64,000 bases of DNA from Cognatiyoonia sp965661665 (GCF_965661665.1 NZ_CBFIEO010000015.1:12187-76186), one strand, 5' to 3'; counted from the first letter of the stretch, positions 18,729 through 27,934 are shown. Notes: generated by a model not told the origin, from the letters alone. Made by a program: numbers and translations.

Positions 18729-20084
18729 ATGAGCAAAACACTGAACATCATCGGCGGCGGCATGGCCGGGTCGGAAGCAGCATGGCAGGCAGCGAATGCT
18801 GGCGTCAAAGTCATTCTTCACGAAATGCGCCCGAAGGTCGAAACCTTCGCCCATCGTACGGGTCATTTGGGGGAGATGGTGTGCTCCAATTCCTTTCGCT
18901 CCGACGATCATGAGCAGAATGCGGTCGGTCTCCTCCATTGGGAAATGTTGCAAGCCGGCGGCCTTATAATGAAGACCGCCTACGCGCACCGCTTGCCTGC
19001 GGGTGGCGCACTGGCGGTGGACCGCGATCCATTTGCGGAAAGCGTCACAGCAGCCCTTACCGCACATCCAAATATTTCTGTTTCTTATGAAGAGATTACA
19101 GAGCTTCCCTTAGACGAAAATTGGATCATCGCAACCGGCCCGCTGACCTCCGGTGTGTTAGCAGAAGCGATCCAGAAAGAGACCGGCTCCGACGCGCTCG
19201 CCTTCTTCGATGCCATCGCGCCCATCGTCTATTTCGACAGCGTCAATATGGACGTCGCGTGGATGCAATCGCGCTATGACAAAGGCGAGACGGAGGAAGA
19301 GCGGACCGCCTACCTCAACTGTCCAATGACCAAGGACCAGTATGAGGCGTTCATTGACGCATTGCTGACTGCTGATAAGACAGAGTTCAAAGAAGGCGAA
19401 ACCGCTGGATATTTCGACGGTTGCTTGCCGATAGAGGTGATGGCGGGACGTGGCCGTGAGACCCTGCGCTTTGGCCCGATGAAGCCTGTGGGCCTCACCA
19501 ACGCCCATCAACCTGAGAATAAACCCTACGCCGTCGTGCAACTGCGCCGCGATAACGCGCTTGGCACTCTTTTCAACATCGTCGGGTTCCAGACCAAGAT
19601 GAAGTACGGCGCACAAAAAGATGTTTTCAAACTGATTCCGGGGCTTGAGGGTGCGGAGTTTGCGCGTCTTGGTGGGATCCATCGCAACACCTTCATCAAC
19701 TCACCCATGCTCCTAGATGATCATATGCGCCTCAAAAGCCGCCCAAACATCCGCTTTGCAGGACAGATCACAGGTGTCGAAGGCTACGTTGAAAGTGCTG
19801 CTATGGGCTTGCTGGCTGGGCGAATGGCCGTGGCGGAGATGTCGGGTTCATCATTGGCCCCCGTCCCGCAAACCACCGCAATGGGCGCCCTTTTGCGTCA
19901 CATCACCGGTGGGGCTGAGGCGAAGACATTCCAGCCGATGAACGTCAACTTCGGGCTCTTCCCGCCAATCGAGGGCGTCAAAGGAGGGCGCAAAGGCCGC
20001 AAGGATCGCTACAAAGCCTACACAGACCGCGCCAAGGCGGATTGGTCCGACTGGCTGGGTCAAAAGTCACTGGACGCCGCCTAG
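18729..20084 (+). CDS. trmFO: Folate-dependent tRNA (uracil-54-C5)-methyltransferase TrmFO
   Basis: 451 residues of the GidA-related flavoprotein family. TrmFO makes ribothymidine at tRNA position 54 using methylenetetrahydrofolate and reduced flavin. The N-terminal FAD motif is IIGGGMAGSEAAWQAA. The MVCSNSFRSDD stretch holds the catalytic Cys near residue 53. FDGCLPIEVMAGRG and RETLRFGPMKPVGL, around residues 220-245, are TrmFO signatures. ATG 18729 (MSKTLN) is preferred; ATG 18720 adds three residues. Confidence 0.95.
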   Translation: MSKTLNIIGGGMAGSEAAWQAANAGVKVILHEMRPKVETFAHRTGHLGEMVCSNSFRSDDHEQNAVGLLHWEMLQAGGLIMKTAYAHRLPAGGALAVDRDPFAESVTAALTAHPNISVSYEEITELPLDENWIIATGPLTSGVLAEAIQKETGSDALAFFDAIAPIVYFDSVNMDVAWMQSRYDKGETEEERTAYLNCPMTKDQYEAFIDALLTADKTEFKEGETAGYFDGCLPIEVMAGRGRETLRFGPMKPVGLTNAHQPENKPYAVVQLRRDNALGTLFNIVGFQTKMKYGAQKDVFKLIPGLEGAEFARLGGIHRNTFINSPMLLDDHMRLKSRPNIRFAGQITGVEGYVESAAMGLLAGRMAVAEMSGSSLAPVPQTTAMGALLRHITGGAEAKTFQPMNVNFGLFPPIEGVKGGRKGRKDRYKAYTDRAKADWSDWLGQKSLDAA

Positions 20085-20106
20085 CCTACCCAGTTACGCT
20101 TGGCTC

Positions 20107-20721
20107 ATGACCAAGAAAGACGTGTTGAAACCCCAACTTTGGACCCCGCGCCCCGTTGCCGAAACCATCGCCGTTTACGCCGATTGGGCCGAAACCTACG
20201 ACGCGGAGGTTGAAAAGCGCGGCTACCGGACACCGGAACGGCTGTCGAAAGCACTTGCCGACGTTATTGACCTTTCCACCACTGTCTTGGACTTTGGCTG
20301 CGGCACTGGGCTGTCAGGGATAGCTCTAAAAGATGCGGGTTTTCAGACCCTTCACGGTACCGACGTCACGTCGGAAATGTTGGAGAAGGCCACTGCGATC
20401 GGACTTTATGAAAAGACGTGGGTCTCAACACCCGAGGATCCAGCGTTTGGCAAAGGGGCCTACAAAGCTATCGCAGCCATTGGCGTAGTCAGCCTTGGCG
20501 CCGCCCCTCCAGAAACGCTCGCCATGCTGGTCGGAAAGCTCAACACAGGGAACATCTTGGCGATGTCGTATAATGAGCCAACGTTGCGGGATGTGAGCTA
20601 TATTAAAGCTTTAGACGATGAAGTTGCGTCAGGTCATGTTGAAGTCATCTTTCGCGAAAACGGCCCGCATCTTGAAGATGTCGGCATGACATCCGATGTC
20701 ATCATTCTACGCCACAAGTGA
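20107..20721 (+). CDS. Class I SAM-dependent methyltransferase
   Basis: 204 residues with the Rossmann methyltransferase motifs: VLDFGCGTGLSG (motif I, near residue 60), GTDVTSEMLEKA (motif II) and a later AIAAIGVVSLG segment in the motif IV position. The N-terminal YADWAETYDAEVEKRGYRTP resembles Williams-Beuren-region and UbiE-like small-molecule methyltransferases. The substrate is unknown. The stop overlaps the GTG start of gluQ by three bases, so the two are coupled. Confidence 0.85.
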   Translation: MTKKDVLKPQLWTPRPVAETIAVYADWAETYDAEVEKRGYRTPERLSKALADVIDLSTTVLDFGCGTGLSGIALKDAGFQTLHGTDVTSEMLEKATAIGLYEKTWVSTPEDPAFGKGAYKAIAAIGVVSLGAAPPETLAMLVGKLNTGNILAMSYNEPTLRDVSYIKALDDEVASGHVEVIFRENGPHLEDVGMTSDVIILRHK

Positions 20722-21539
20722 TCACACGCTTCGCCCCATCGCCTACAGGTCGGTTGCACCTTGGCCATGTGTTTTCGGCCCTGACCGTCTGGCAAACCGC
20801 GAAAGAGCTTGGCGGAGTCGCCCTTTTGCGTGTTGAAGACACCGACAGCAAGCGCAGCCGTGCAGTATTTGAGGATGGTATCTACGAAGACCTCGCATGG
20901 CTCGGCCTGACATGGCCCACGCCCGTGCGTCGTCAGTCCGAACATTGTGCCGACTACGAGGCCGTGCTGTCCGATCTCGCCGACCGTGGCGTACTCTACC
21001 CCTGTTCCTGCAGCCGTCGCGCTATCCAAGCGGTAGGAGCGAAACAAGGCAGCGACGGGTATATCTATCCTGGCACATGCCGCCATCGAACAATGAGCGA
21101 TGTGACACCCAGCGATGTGCTACGACTGAACATCGCCAAAGCGTTTGAAACTCTGCCAGATATCTTGAGCTACGCCGATAACGGCAAAACCGTTCGGTTT
21201 GACGTCGCTCACGTGCTCAAAACGCTTGGCGATCCTGTGCTGAAACGCAAGGAGACGGGTGATCCCGCCTATCATCTGGCTTGCACGCACGATGATGCCT
21301 TCCAAGACATCACCCATGTCGTGCGGGGCAAGGATATCTCCGCCCAGACCCCGCTTCATGTCCTGCTGCAAAACCTCATGGGGTGGCCGACACCCACTTA
21401 CATCCACCATGACCTTGTCACAGGTTCAGACGGTAACCGATTGGCCAAAATCACAAATTCACAATCGGTGGCAACATACCACGAGGCTGGATACAGCCCG
21501 GACGAGGTCATTCGGATGGCGGGTTGGCCGCCTCCATAG
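20718..21539 (+). CDS. gluQ: Glutamyl-Q tRNA(Asp) synthetase
   Basis: 273 residues, about half a glutamyl-tRNA synthetase, with the catalytic core and no anticodon-binding domain. It begins ITRFAPSPTGRLHLGHVFSAL with an HLGH version of the HIGH motif. A Cys-rich zinc site (YPCSCSRR ... YPGTCRH) lies near residues 94-117. GSDGNRLAKIT replaces KMSKS. The enzyme adds glutamate to the queuosine base at position 34 of tRNA-Asp. The start is GTG, overlapping the upstream methyltransferase stop. Its last 32 bases overlap the 3' end of hisI on the other strand. Confidence 0.95.
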   Translation: MITRFAPSPTGRLHLGHVFSALTVWQTAKELGGVALLRVEDTDSKRSRAVFEDGIYEDLAWLGLTWPTPVRRQSEHCADYEAVLSDLADRGVLYPCSCSRRAIQAVGAKQGSDGYIYPGTCRHRTMSDVTPSDVLRLNIAKAFETLPDILSYADNGKTVRFDVAHVLKTLGDPVLKRKETGDPAYHLACTHDDAFQDITHVVRGKDISAQTPLHVLLQNLMGWPTPTYIHHDLVTGSDGNRLAKITNSQSVATYHEAGYSPDEVIRMAGWPPP

Positions 21540-21888
21540 GGGACATAATCTCCATCTCTTCGCCATTCTGCACAGCCGTGTAAAAACAACTCCGGCGATT
21601 GGTGTGACAGGCTGGCCCTTCTTGCGTCACTTCGATCAGCAGACAATCCCGATCGCAATCAACCTTGAACTCCACAAGCTGTTGCGTGTGACCGCTTGTG
21701 GCGCCTTTGATCCAAAATTCTTGTCGAGAGCGGGACCAGTATGTAACCTGACCTGTCTCAAGCGTCTGCGCCACCGCTTCGGCCGTCATCCACGCCATCA
21801 TCAGCACCTCACCCGACGCCGCATCCTGCGCAATCGCGGGGATCAGACCTGCGTCATTATACCGGAGGGTCGCGGGATCAAATGTCAT
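21508..21888 (-). CDS. hisI: Phosphoribosyl-AMP cyclohydrolase
   Basis: 126 residues. HisI opens the adenine ring of phosphoribosyl-AMP in histidine synthesis. The zinc/magnesium motif is clear: VDCDRDCLLIEVTQEGPACHT with three Cys, and RRSCFYT after it. The central TGQVTYWSRSRQEFWIKGATSGHTQ is the family hallmark. MTFDPATL at 21888 is the start, with GGAAAGAGAG upstream; the frame is open 15 codons further. It is the monofunctional form (no HisE). It converges with and overlaps gluQ. Confidence 0.95.
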   Translation of the reverse strand: MTFDPATLRYNDAGLIPAIAQDAASGEVLMMAWMTAEAVAQTLETGQVTYWSRSRQEFWIKGATSGHTQQLVEFKVDCDRDCLLIEVTQEGPACHTNRRSCFYTAVQNGEEMEIMSPMEAANPPSE

Positions 21889-21953
21889 GGCACTCTCTTT
21901 CCAAGGGCGGTCCTGCGCCCTATCTACGGTCAAGACGTTGAAAGGGCAAACGG

Positions 21954-22397
21954 ATGTCGGATACCGATGTGATCAAACTCTACTCCCAACGCATTCTGGC
22001 GTTGGCGGCAAATATGCCCAAGACGGATCGTTTGCCCGCACCAAGTGCCACGGCCAAAAGACGCTCCCCCCTTTGCGGGTCAACAGTCACCGTCGATGTT
22101 GCTATGAAAGACGGTGTGATCGCCGACTACGGCCAAGACGTCAAAGCTTGTGCCTTGGGCCAAGCCGCCGCGGCGGTTGTCGGTGCGCATATCGTGGGGT
22201 TGGACCGCGAGAGTGTTCAACATGGCCGCGATCAACTTTATCGCATGTTGAAAGAAGATGGCCCCGTGCCGTCTGCGCCATTCAGCGACCTAGAGGTGCT
22301 ACAACCGGCCAAGGACTATAAGAACCGCCACGCGTCCATCATGCTCGCCTTCGATGCGACGCTTGACGCGCTATCAGCCATCCAAGACGCTTCATAA
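21954..22397 (+). CDS. NifU/IscU-like iron-sulfur scaffold protein
   Basis: 147 residues of the IscU/NifU N-terminal fold. Two of the three usual cluster-ligand cysteines are recognisable: SPLCGSTV near residue 41 and KACALGQAA near residue 66. The third, normally near the C-terminus, is replaced by YKNRHASIML. This two-Cys version occurs in alphaproteobacterial NifU-like proteins, so it is probably a lineage trait; whether such proteins carry clusters is unsettled. It starts 66 bases after the divergent hisI start. Confidence 0.82.
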   Translation: MSDTDVIKLYSQRILALAANMPKTDRLPAPSATAKRRSPLCGSTVTVDVAMKDGVIADYGQDVKACALGQAAAAVVGAHIVGLDRESVQHGRDQLYRMLKEDGPVPSAPFSDLEVLQPAKDYKNRHASIMLAFDATLDALSAIQDAS

Positions 22398-22433
22398 AAA
22401 AGCCGCCGCGCATCCGAGGGAGGATGGCGGCGG
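22396..22433 (-). terminator. Intrinsic terminator reading leftward
   Basis: On the minus strand, GCCGCC-ATCC and GGAT-GCGCGGCGGC form a long GC stem with a TCCCTC loop, followed directly by TTTTTT. It overlaps the last bases of the NifU-like gene and probably ends the transcript of the 40-residue protein gene at 22568-22690. Confidence 0.7.
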
Positions 22434-22567
22434 ACAGGACAACGATCTTTCGTCTGATGTCCGATCAGGGCAGGCAAAAACCCTGTGGGCAAGGACAGTA
22501 AGACAGGCAGGTCAAAACGACACGTTTCGGGATAAGTGACGTTTGCCAGACAAAAGATCAGGGCAAG

Positions 22568-22690
22568 TTAGACAATCCCGGGCAAGGATAGACCAACAAA
22601 CAAAATCACCAACAAAGCCACAGCGCCCATCGCATCCCAAATGATCGTATCACTGGACCGGATCACAACATCTTTGATTTCCTTAGCCAT
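22568..22690 (-). CDS. Small single-pass membrane protein (40 residues)
   Basis: ATG 22690 has AGGAG eight bases upstream and opens a 40-codon frame: a charged N-terminus (MAKEIKDVVIRSSDTIIWDA), then one hydrophobic helix (AVALLVILFVGLSLPGIV) running to the stop. It is transcribed separately in the gap between the NifU-like gene and recG, with a strong terminator downstream. The good ribosome site, amphipathic-then-hydrophobic layout and wobble-friendly codons support a real gene. Function unknown; I recall similar short proteins in relatives but cannot name a family. Confidence 0.65.
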   Translation of the reverse strand: MAKEIKDVVIRSSDTIIWDAMGAVALLVILFVGLSLPGIV

Positions 22691-22798
22691 GGAAGGCTCC
22701 TGTGCTCTGTTCGTTTTGTTGCTACTTTGTTCTCATATTGCGGTACGTCTGTAAAGAACCTTTTAAGAACATTTGTGAACAAAAGTTCTCATTTTAGC

Positions 22799-24889
22799 CT
22801 AACCCACTGAAAACAAACGGATGGCTTTATCCTGCTCCATCAACCAAAGGAGTACGCGCGCCGCCTTTCCGCGCTCCGATGACAGCTCTGGATCGTCGTT
22901 AAGAAGCATGCGTGCATCTTTCTGCGCCATCGCCATCAGTGCGGTTTGGCGTTCCAGATCAGCAATGTGGAACCGTGGCAGGCCAGATTGCGCAACACCA
23001 ATCACATCGCCTGCGCCGCGCATGGCGAGGTCTTCCTCGGAGATGCGAAAACCATCTTCAGTCTCACGCAGAATTTCCAAGCGGCTCTTGCCGTTCTCTG
23101 TCAGCGGCGCCTGGTAAAGCATCAAGCAGGTCGATGCCTCCGCCCCACGTCCAACGCGCCCCCGAAGTTGGTGCAGTTGCGCAAGGCCGAAACTTTCCGC
23201 CCTCTCGATCACCATGATGGATGCGTTGGGTACGTTAACCCCAACCTCGATCACCGTCGTCGCGACAAGCACTGACGTCTCCCCCGCCACGAACTTTGCC
23301 ATCGCCACGTCTTTCTCTGCTGGCGGCATTTGACCGTGGACGAGGCCGACGACCCCCACACCCAAGGCCGCACGCAGGTATTTGAAACGTTCCTCTGCCG
23401 CGGTCATGTCCATCACCTCGGACTCTTCGACCAGTGGGCAGACCCAATAGGCCTGCTTGCCTTTCGCCACCGCCTTGCGCAGCTTATAGACCACTTCGTC
23501 CAACCGTTCGGTGGAGACCAGCGCCGTTTGCACAGGCGTTCGGCCAGGGGGCTTTTCGTCCAGCACACTCACATCCATGTCGCCATATTGCGCCAGCGCG
23601 AGGGAGCGCGGGATTGGCGTTGCGGTCATTACAAGGATGTCGACCGCTTTGCCTTTGGCCCCAAGCTCCATCCGCTGAGCGACACCAAAGCGATGCTGTT
23701 CGTCGATGACCGCAAGGCGCAGGTCGTTGAACTCGACTCCTTTCTGGAACACCGCATGAGTGCCAACAAGGATCTGGATCTTGCCCGCCTCTAACGCGGC
23801 AAGTTTCGCGGCGCGTTCTGAGCCTTTATCCCGGCCTGTGAGGATTTCGAGCACTACGCCCGCCTCCTCCGTCAAGGGCTGCAACCCGTCGAGGTGCTGA
23901 CGCGCCAAAATTTCCGTCGGGGCCATCATGACGCCCTGCCCGCCAGCCTCCACCACCGCGAGCAAAGCCATAAGCGCCACCAACGTCTTGCCCGATCCTA
24001 CATCGCCCTGAAGCAAGCGGTTCATCCGGAGCGATGTTGCCAGGTCTTCCGTGATCTCGGCAATCGCTCGTGTCTGTGCGCCAGTGGGTTTGAAAGTCAG
24101 TGAGCACAAAACCTTGTCCAGCAAAGCCCCCGTCGCCATGCTGCGTCTGCCCGGGGCCCGCCGCGCCTTGGCCCGTGCGAGGGCGAGTGTCATTTGATGT
24201 GCAAAAAGCTCATCATAGGCCAACCGCGTGCGCGATTTATCCTCCGCCGAGATATGGCCAAACCCCGTAGGACGATGCGCCTGCGTAATGGCATCTTTCC
24301 AATCCGGCCAGCCCTGTTGCGCCTTCAAAGTCGGGTCAATCCATTCGGTGAGCTCTGGTGTCATCGCCAAGGAAGCGCTCGACGCTTTCCACATCACCTT
24401 TTGGGTCACGCCTGCAGTCAAAGGGTAGACTGGCTCAAATGCCGGGATCTGGTCGCCTTCATCGGGTTTGACTACGTGATCGGGATGAACCATCTGCGCC
24501 ACGCCGTCAAAAACCTCCAGCTTGCCGGACACGATCCGCCGCTCCCCTTTGGGCAAAAGCCGTTGTAGGTAGTCGCCGCGCGCATGAAAGAATACCAATT
24601 GAAATGCAGTTTGCGCATCTGAGACAACAACGCGAAACGGCCGCCCTTTTTGACGGTTCGGGCGGTGCTCCTCGACCTTCACCTCAACCGTCACCGTTGC
24701 TGGCGCCACCACATCCCGCACGCTGTCCCGCCGTGCGCGGTCGATGCCGGAATGCGGCAGAGTGAACAGCAGATCCCGCGGCTTTTCGATGTGGAGCGCC
24801 TCTAGATGTTGTGCTGTTTTGGGACCGATTCCGTCCAAGGCGGTCAGATCACCGAAAAGCGAGAAAAGAACCTCCGGCCGACCGCTCAT
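22799..24889 (-). CDS. recG: ATP-dependent DNA helicase RecG
   Basis: 696 residues. RecG reverses stalled replication forks and processes branched DNA. The N-terminal wedge/OB domain (TVTVEVKVEEHRPNRQKGRPFRV) precedes the motor: Walker A LLQGDVGSGKTLVALMAL near residue 296, the DEQHRFG box near residue 395, TATPIPRSLAL, then TTVIEVGVNVPNASIMVIERAE and QLRGRVGRG. The ATG overlaps the ligA stop by four bases, so recG is co-transcribed with ligA. Confidence 0.96.
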   Translation of the reverse strand: MSGRPEVLFSLFGDLTALDGIGPKTAQHLEALHIEKPRDLLFTLPHSGIDRARRDSVRDVVAPATVTVEVKVEEHRPNRQKGRPFRVVVSDAQTAFQLVFFHARGDYLQRLLPKGERRIVSGKLEVFDGVAQMVHPDHVVKPDEGDQIPAFEPVYPLTAGVTQKVMWKASSASLAMTPELTEWIDPTLKAQQGWPDWKDAITQAHRPTGFGHISAEDKSRTRLAYDELFAHQMTLALARAKARRAPGRRSMATGALLDKVLCSLTFKPTGAQTRAIAEITEDLATSLRMNRLLQGDVGSGKTLVALMALLAVVEAGGQGVMMAPTEILARQHLDGLQPLTEEAGVVLEILTGRDKGSERAAKLAALEAGKIQILVGTHAVFQKGVEFNDLRLAVIDEQHRFGVAQRMELGAKGKAVDILVMTATPIPRSLALAQYGDMDVSVLDEKPPGRTPVQTALVSTERLDEVVYKLRKAVAKGKQAYWVCPLVEESEVMDMTAAEERFKYLRAALGVGVVGLVHGQMPPAEKDVAMAKFVAGETSVLVATTVIEVGVNVPNASIMVIERAESFGLAQLHQLRGRVGRGAEASTCLMLYQAPLTENGKSRLEILRETEDGFRISEEDLAMRGAGDVIGVAQSGLPRFHIADLERQTALMAMAQKDARMLLNDDPELSSERGKAARVLLWLMEQDKAIRLFSVG

Positions 24890-27039
24890 GCGTCACCGAT
24901 AAGTGTCAGCCAGCCGTCCTCATCAATCGTCTCAACACCCAAATCCGCGGCTTTTTTGGCTTTTGAGCCTGCGCCCGGCCCTGCAACCAGCAAATCGGTC
25001 TTCGCACTGACGGAGCCTGAGACTTTCGCGCCCAACGCTTCAGCCCGTGCTTTGGCTTCGGCACGGGTCATTTTTTTCAAGGTTCCGGTGAAGACGACGG
25101 TTTTGCCCGCGACGGGGCTGACGGACGTATCGGGCGCGGCGACGTCTTCGATGGTGAGTTGTGCGGCGAGCGCGTCAATACTCTCTCGTTCCTGTGGGTT
25201 CTGCATAGCGGTGATGACGCTTTCTGCCATGACCGCACCGACGCCATCGATGCTGATGAGGTCGTCCCAAGCTGCACCTTGACCGATCTGCGCCTCCGAT
25301 ATCGCTGTGGCAAACGCCTCCCAAGACCCATAATGCCGCGCGAGCATTGCGCCGCCCGTCTCTCCCACATGCCGGATGCCAAGGGCAAAGATCACACGAT
25401 TGAGCGGGATTTGGCGTTTCTCATCAATCGCATCGAAAAGGTTGTTTGCGCTCTTCTCGCCCCAGCCTTCACGGTTTTTGAGCTGTTGAAGCCCGTCGCC
25501 ATATCGTTCCCGAAGGCGGAAAATGTCGGCGGGTGTGGCGATCCAGGCGTCGGTGTAGAACTGTTCGACCTGCTTTGCGCCCAACCCTTCTATGTCAAAG
25601 GCCGCGCGACCAACGAAGTGCTTGAGTCGCTCCACCGCTTGCGCGGGACATATGAGACCACCGGTGCAGCGATGCACCGCATCCCCCGGCTCGCGGATCG
25701 CGAGGGAACCGCATTCTGGGCATGTTGACGGAAATTCAAAGGGGACGGTAACCGATGGTCGGCGCCTGAGGTCTACATCCTTGATCTTTGGAATAACGTC
25801 ACCCGCGCGATAGACCTGAACCCAATCGCCCATGCGGATGTCGCGGCCCTCGCGGATTGGTATGCCGTTGCCGCCACGCCCCGCGATGTAGTCCTCATTG
25901 TGCAGCGTCGCGTTAGAGACGACGACGCCCCCAACCGTGATCGGCTCCAACCGGGCGACCGGGGACAACGCGCCCGTGCGCCCGACTTGAATGTCGATCG
26001 CGTCGAGCCTTGTCCATGCAAGCTCCGCCGGAAACTTATGCGCAATGGCCCAACGGGGCGTGGTGGACCGAAACCCCAAGCGGGCTTGGAGCGCCAGATT
26101 ATCGACTTTGTAGACCACACCGTCGATGTCATAGCCCAGGTCAGCGCGGCTTTCTTCAATCTGATGGTAATGCGCCAAAAGATCGTCCGCTGACTGGCAG
26201 GTCTTGGTCAGCGGGTTCGTAGCAAACCCAAGCTCCGCCAGACGCCCAATCGCACCGGACTGCATTTCGGCCAAGGGTGTCGACAGTGCGCCCCAAGCGT
26301 AGGCGAAGAACTTCAGCGGTCTGCTTTTCGTGATCTCCACATCTAGTTGGCGCAAGGATCCGGCGGCAGCGTTCCGAGGGTTGGCGAAAGTCTTCTCCCC
26401 CTTCTCAGCCTGCCGCGCATTGAGGTCAGCGAAGTCTGCGTGGGACATATAAACCTCGCCCCGCACCTCCAGCACGTCAGGTGCGCCTTCGATAACTTTA
26501 GGCACGTCATCAATCGTCAGAGCATTCGTGGTGACGTTCTCACCCGTTTCCCCATCGCCACGGGTGGCCGCCTGGACGAGTTTTCCGTTCTCGTACCGTA
26601 TGGCAAGGGAAAGCCCATCGATCTTTGGCTCTGCCGTGAAGGCCAAAGGCGCATCCGCCCCTAGGCCAAGAAACTTACGAACCTGAGTTTCGAAATCGGC
26701 GACGTCTTCATCGCTGAACGCATTGGCCAGTGACAGCATTCGAACTTCGTGTTTGACCTTTGCAAAACCCGCCGCGGGTTTGGCGCCCACTTGGTCACTC
26801 GGGCTATTAGATAGCCTGAGATCGGGAAACCGTGCCTCTAGCGCGAGGTTCAGCGCTTTCAGCGCGTCATAGTCGGCATCGGTAATGTCGGGCGCATCTT
26901 CGGTGTGATAGGCAACATTCGCTCTCGCCAAAACCTCTGCCAATTCCGCTATGACTGCGCTGGCTTCAGCTTCATCAATTTCCAAAGGCTCTGCAGCCAA
27001 AAGTGTTTGCACATCATATAAAGTTTGGGATGCAGGCAT
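24886..27039 (-). CDS. ligA: NAD-dependent DNA ligase LigA
   Basis: 717 residues with the full LigA order: Ia domain and adenylation domain with the active-site lysine in EPKIDGLSLAIRY near residue 139, OB fold (LEPITVGGVVVSNATLHNEDY), four-Cys zinc finger (CPECGS ... RCTGGLICPAQ, about residues 437-465), helix-hairpin-helix repeats, and a BRCT domain at the C-terminus (GKTVVFTGTLKKMTRAEA). It joins Okazaki fragments. Directly upstream are a hairpin and a broken ctrA, so its promoter must lie between 27040 and the ctrA remnant or within it. Confidence 0.96.
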   Translation of the reverse strand: MPASQTLYDVQTLLAAEPLEIDEAEASAVIAELAEVLARANVAYHTEDAPDITDADYDALKALNLALEARFPDLRLSNSPSDQVGAKPAAGFAKVKHEVRMLSLANAFSDEDVADFETQVRKFLGLGADAPLAFTAEPKIDGLSLAIRYENGKLVQAATRGDGETGENVTTNALTIDDVPKVIEGAPDVLEVRGEVYMSHADFADLNARQAEKGEKTFANPRNAAAGSLRQLDVEITKSRPLKFFAYAWGALSTPLAEMQSGAIGRLAELGFATNPLTKTCQSADDLLAHYHQIEESRADLGYDIDGVVYKVDNLALQARLGFRSTTPRWAIAHKFPAELAWTRLDAIDIQVGRTGALSPVARLEPITVGGVVVSNATLHNEDYIAGRGGNGIPIREGRDIRMGDWVQVYRAGDVIPKIKDVDLRRRPSVTVPFEFPSTCPECGSLAIREPGDAVHRCTGGLICPAQAVERLKHFVGRAAFDIEGLGAKQVEQFYTDAWIATPADIFRLRERYGDGLQQLKNREGWGEKSANNLFDAIDEKRQIPLNRVIFALGIRHVGETGGAMLARHYGSWEAFATAISEAQIGQGAAWDDLISIDGVGAVMAESVITAMQNPQERESIDALAAQLTIEDVAAPDTSVSPVAGKTVVFTGTLKKMTRAEAKARAEALGAKVSGSVSAKTDLLVAGPGAGSKAKKAADLGVETIDEDGWLTLIGDA

Positions 27040-27045
27040 GAATTA

Positions 27046-27100
27046 GCCTCTGATTGCAGAATAGACGTTCTTGTAGAAGTTCTAAGTCTGCAATAGAGGC
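27046..27100. repeat. Long imperfect hairpin between ligA and the ctrA remnant
   Basis: The left arm at 27046-27060 (GCCTCTGATTGCAGA) pairs with the right arm at 27087-27100 (TCTGCAATAGAGGC) over 14 bp with a single bulged base. The 26-base loop contains a smaller TTCT/AGAA palindrome. No T-run follows on either side, so it is not a standard terminator. It lies in the ligA leader and could be a structured 5' RNA, the former end of ctrA, or a mobile-repeat scar. Confidence 0.5.
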
Positions 27101-27136
27101 AGGTCCAGTGTCGATGGGTCTTCAGTTTGTTGCCAA

Positions 27137-27843
27137 CTAAGTGTTTATAGCCATTGCTCGTCCCATTGATTTGGGTTCTGGATCGCGCAGCACATAGCCA
27201 CGTCCCTAAAACCGTCTTGATAAAGTTTTGACGGCCGGTCGCTTCGCTCAATTTTTTGCGCAGTTTACAGATTCAAACGTCGAAGATCTTCAATTCCGGC
27301 TTATCCATGTCGCCATAAAGTTGGTTGAGGAACATTTCTTTGGTCAGCGTCGTTCTTTTGCGAAGCGATAGCAATTCCAAAATTTGATACTCTTTGCCCG
27401 TCAGATGCACGGCATTTCCCTGTACATCCACAGTCTTGGCATCGAGGTTCACATTCACCGTACCGGTTTTGATAATCGACTGAGCATGTCCTTTTGAGCG
27501 TCGAATGATCGTATGGATTCGGGCGATCAGTTCTTCACGGTTTTGTCAGATATTCATCTGCCCCAAACCCAAAGCCACGCAGCTTGCTGTCGGTGTCATC
27601 TTCCCCCGACAGAATAAGGATGGCCGTGTCAACGCGCGCCACACGCAACTGGCGCAAAACCTCATGCCCGTTCTTGTCGGGCAAATTCAAATCAAGAAGG
27701 ATCAAATCGTAGTCATAAAGCTTGGCAAGATCGATCCCTTCCTCCCCCAAATCAGTCGTATAGACCTTTAGGCTGGCGTGGTTCAGCATTAGTTCGATGT
27801 TTTTCGCGGTCGTTAGATCATCTTCGACGAGTAAGACGCGCAC
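27137..27843 (-). pseudogene. ctrA: CtrA cell-cycle/motility response regulator, broken
   Basis: From GTG 27843 the reading RVLLVEDD ... ELML is a CtrA receiver domain with phospho-acceptor Asp51 in LILLDLNLPD, YDYDLILLD and GFGFGADEYLTKP. There the normal FHREEL is lost: about 8 bases are missing near 27540 and a TGA follows at 27535-27537. In the shifted frame the rest continues (EELIARIHTIIRRSKGHAQS, then NLDAKTVDVQGNAVHLTGKEYQ, LELLSLRK, LTKEMFLNQLYG, KPELKIFDV) to a TGA at 27273-27275 inside the DNA-binding domain. ICKLRKKL follows, and a further one-base shift near 27209 precedes GRGYVLRDPEP and a TAG at 27137. Overall length equals a 238-residue CtrA once the indels are restored. No DNA-binding regulator can be made. 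Confidence 0.9.
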
Positions 27844-27934
27844 AATATGCTCTCCAACTGGGTGCGTTTGGCCCACCCTAGGATCGGAATGGTTAATCAC
27901 CCGTTACCCATAAGCAATTTTGTATCAACTCTCC

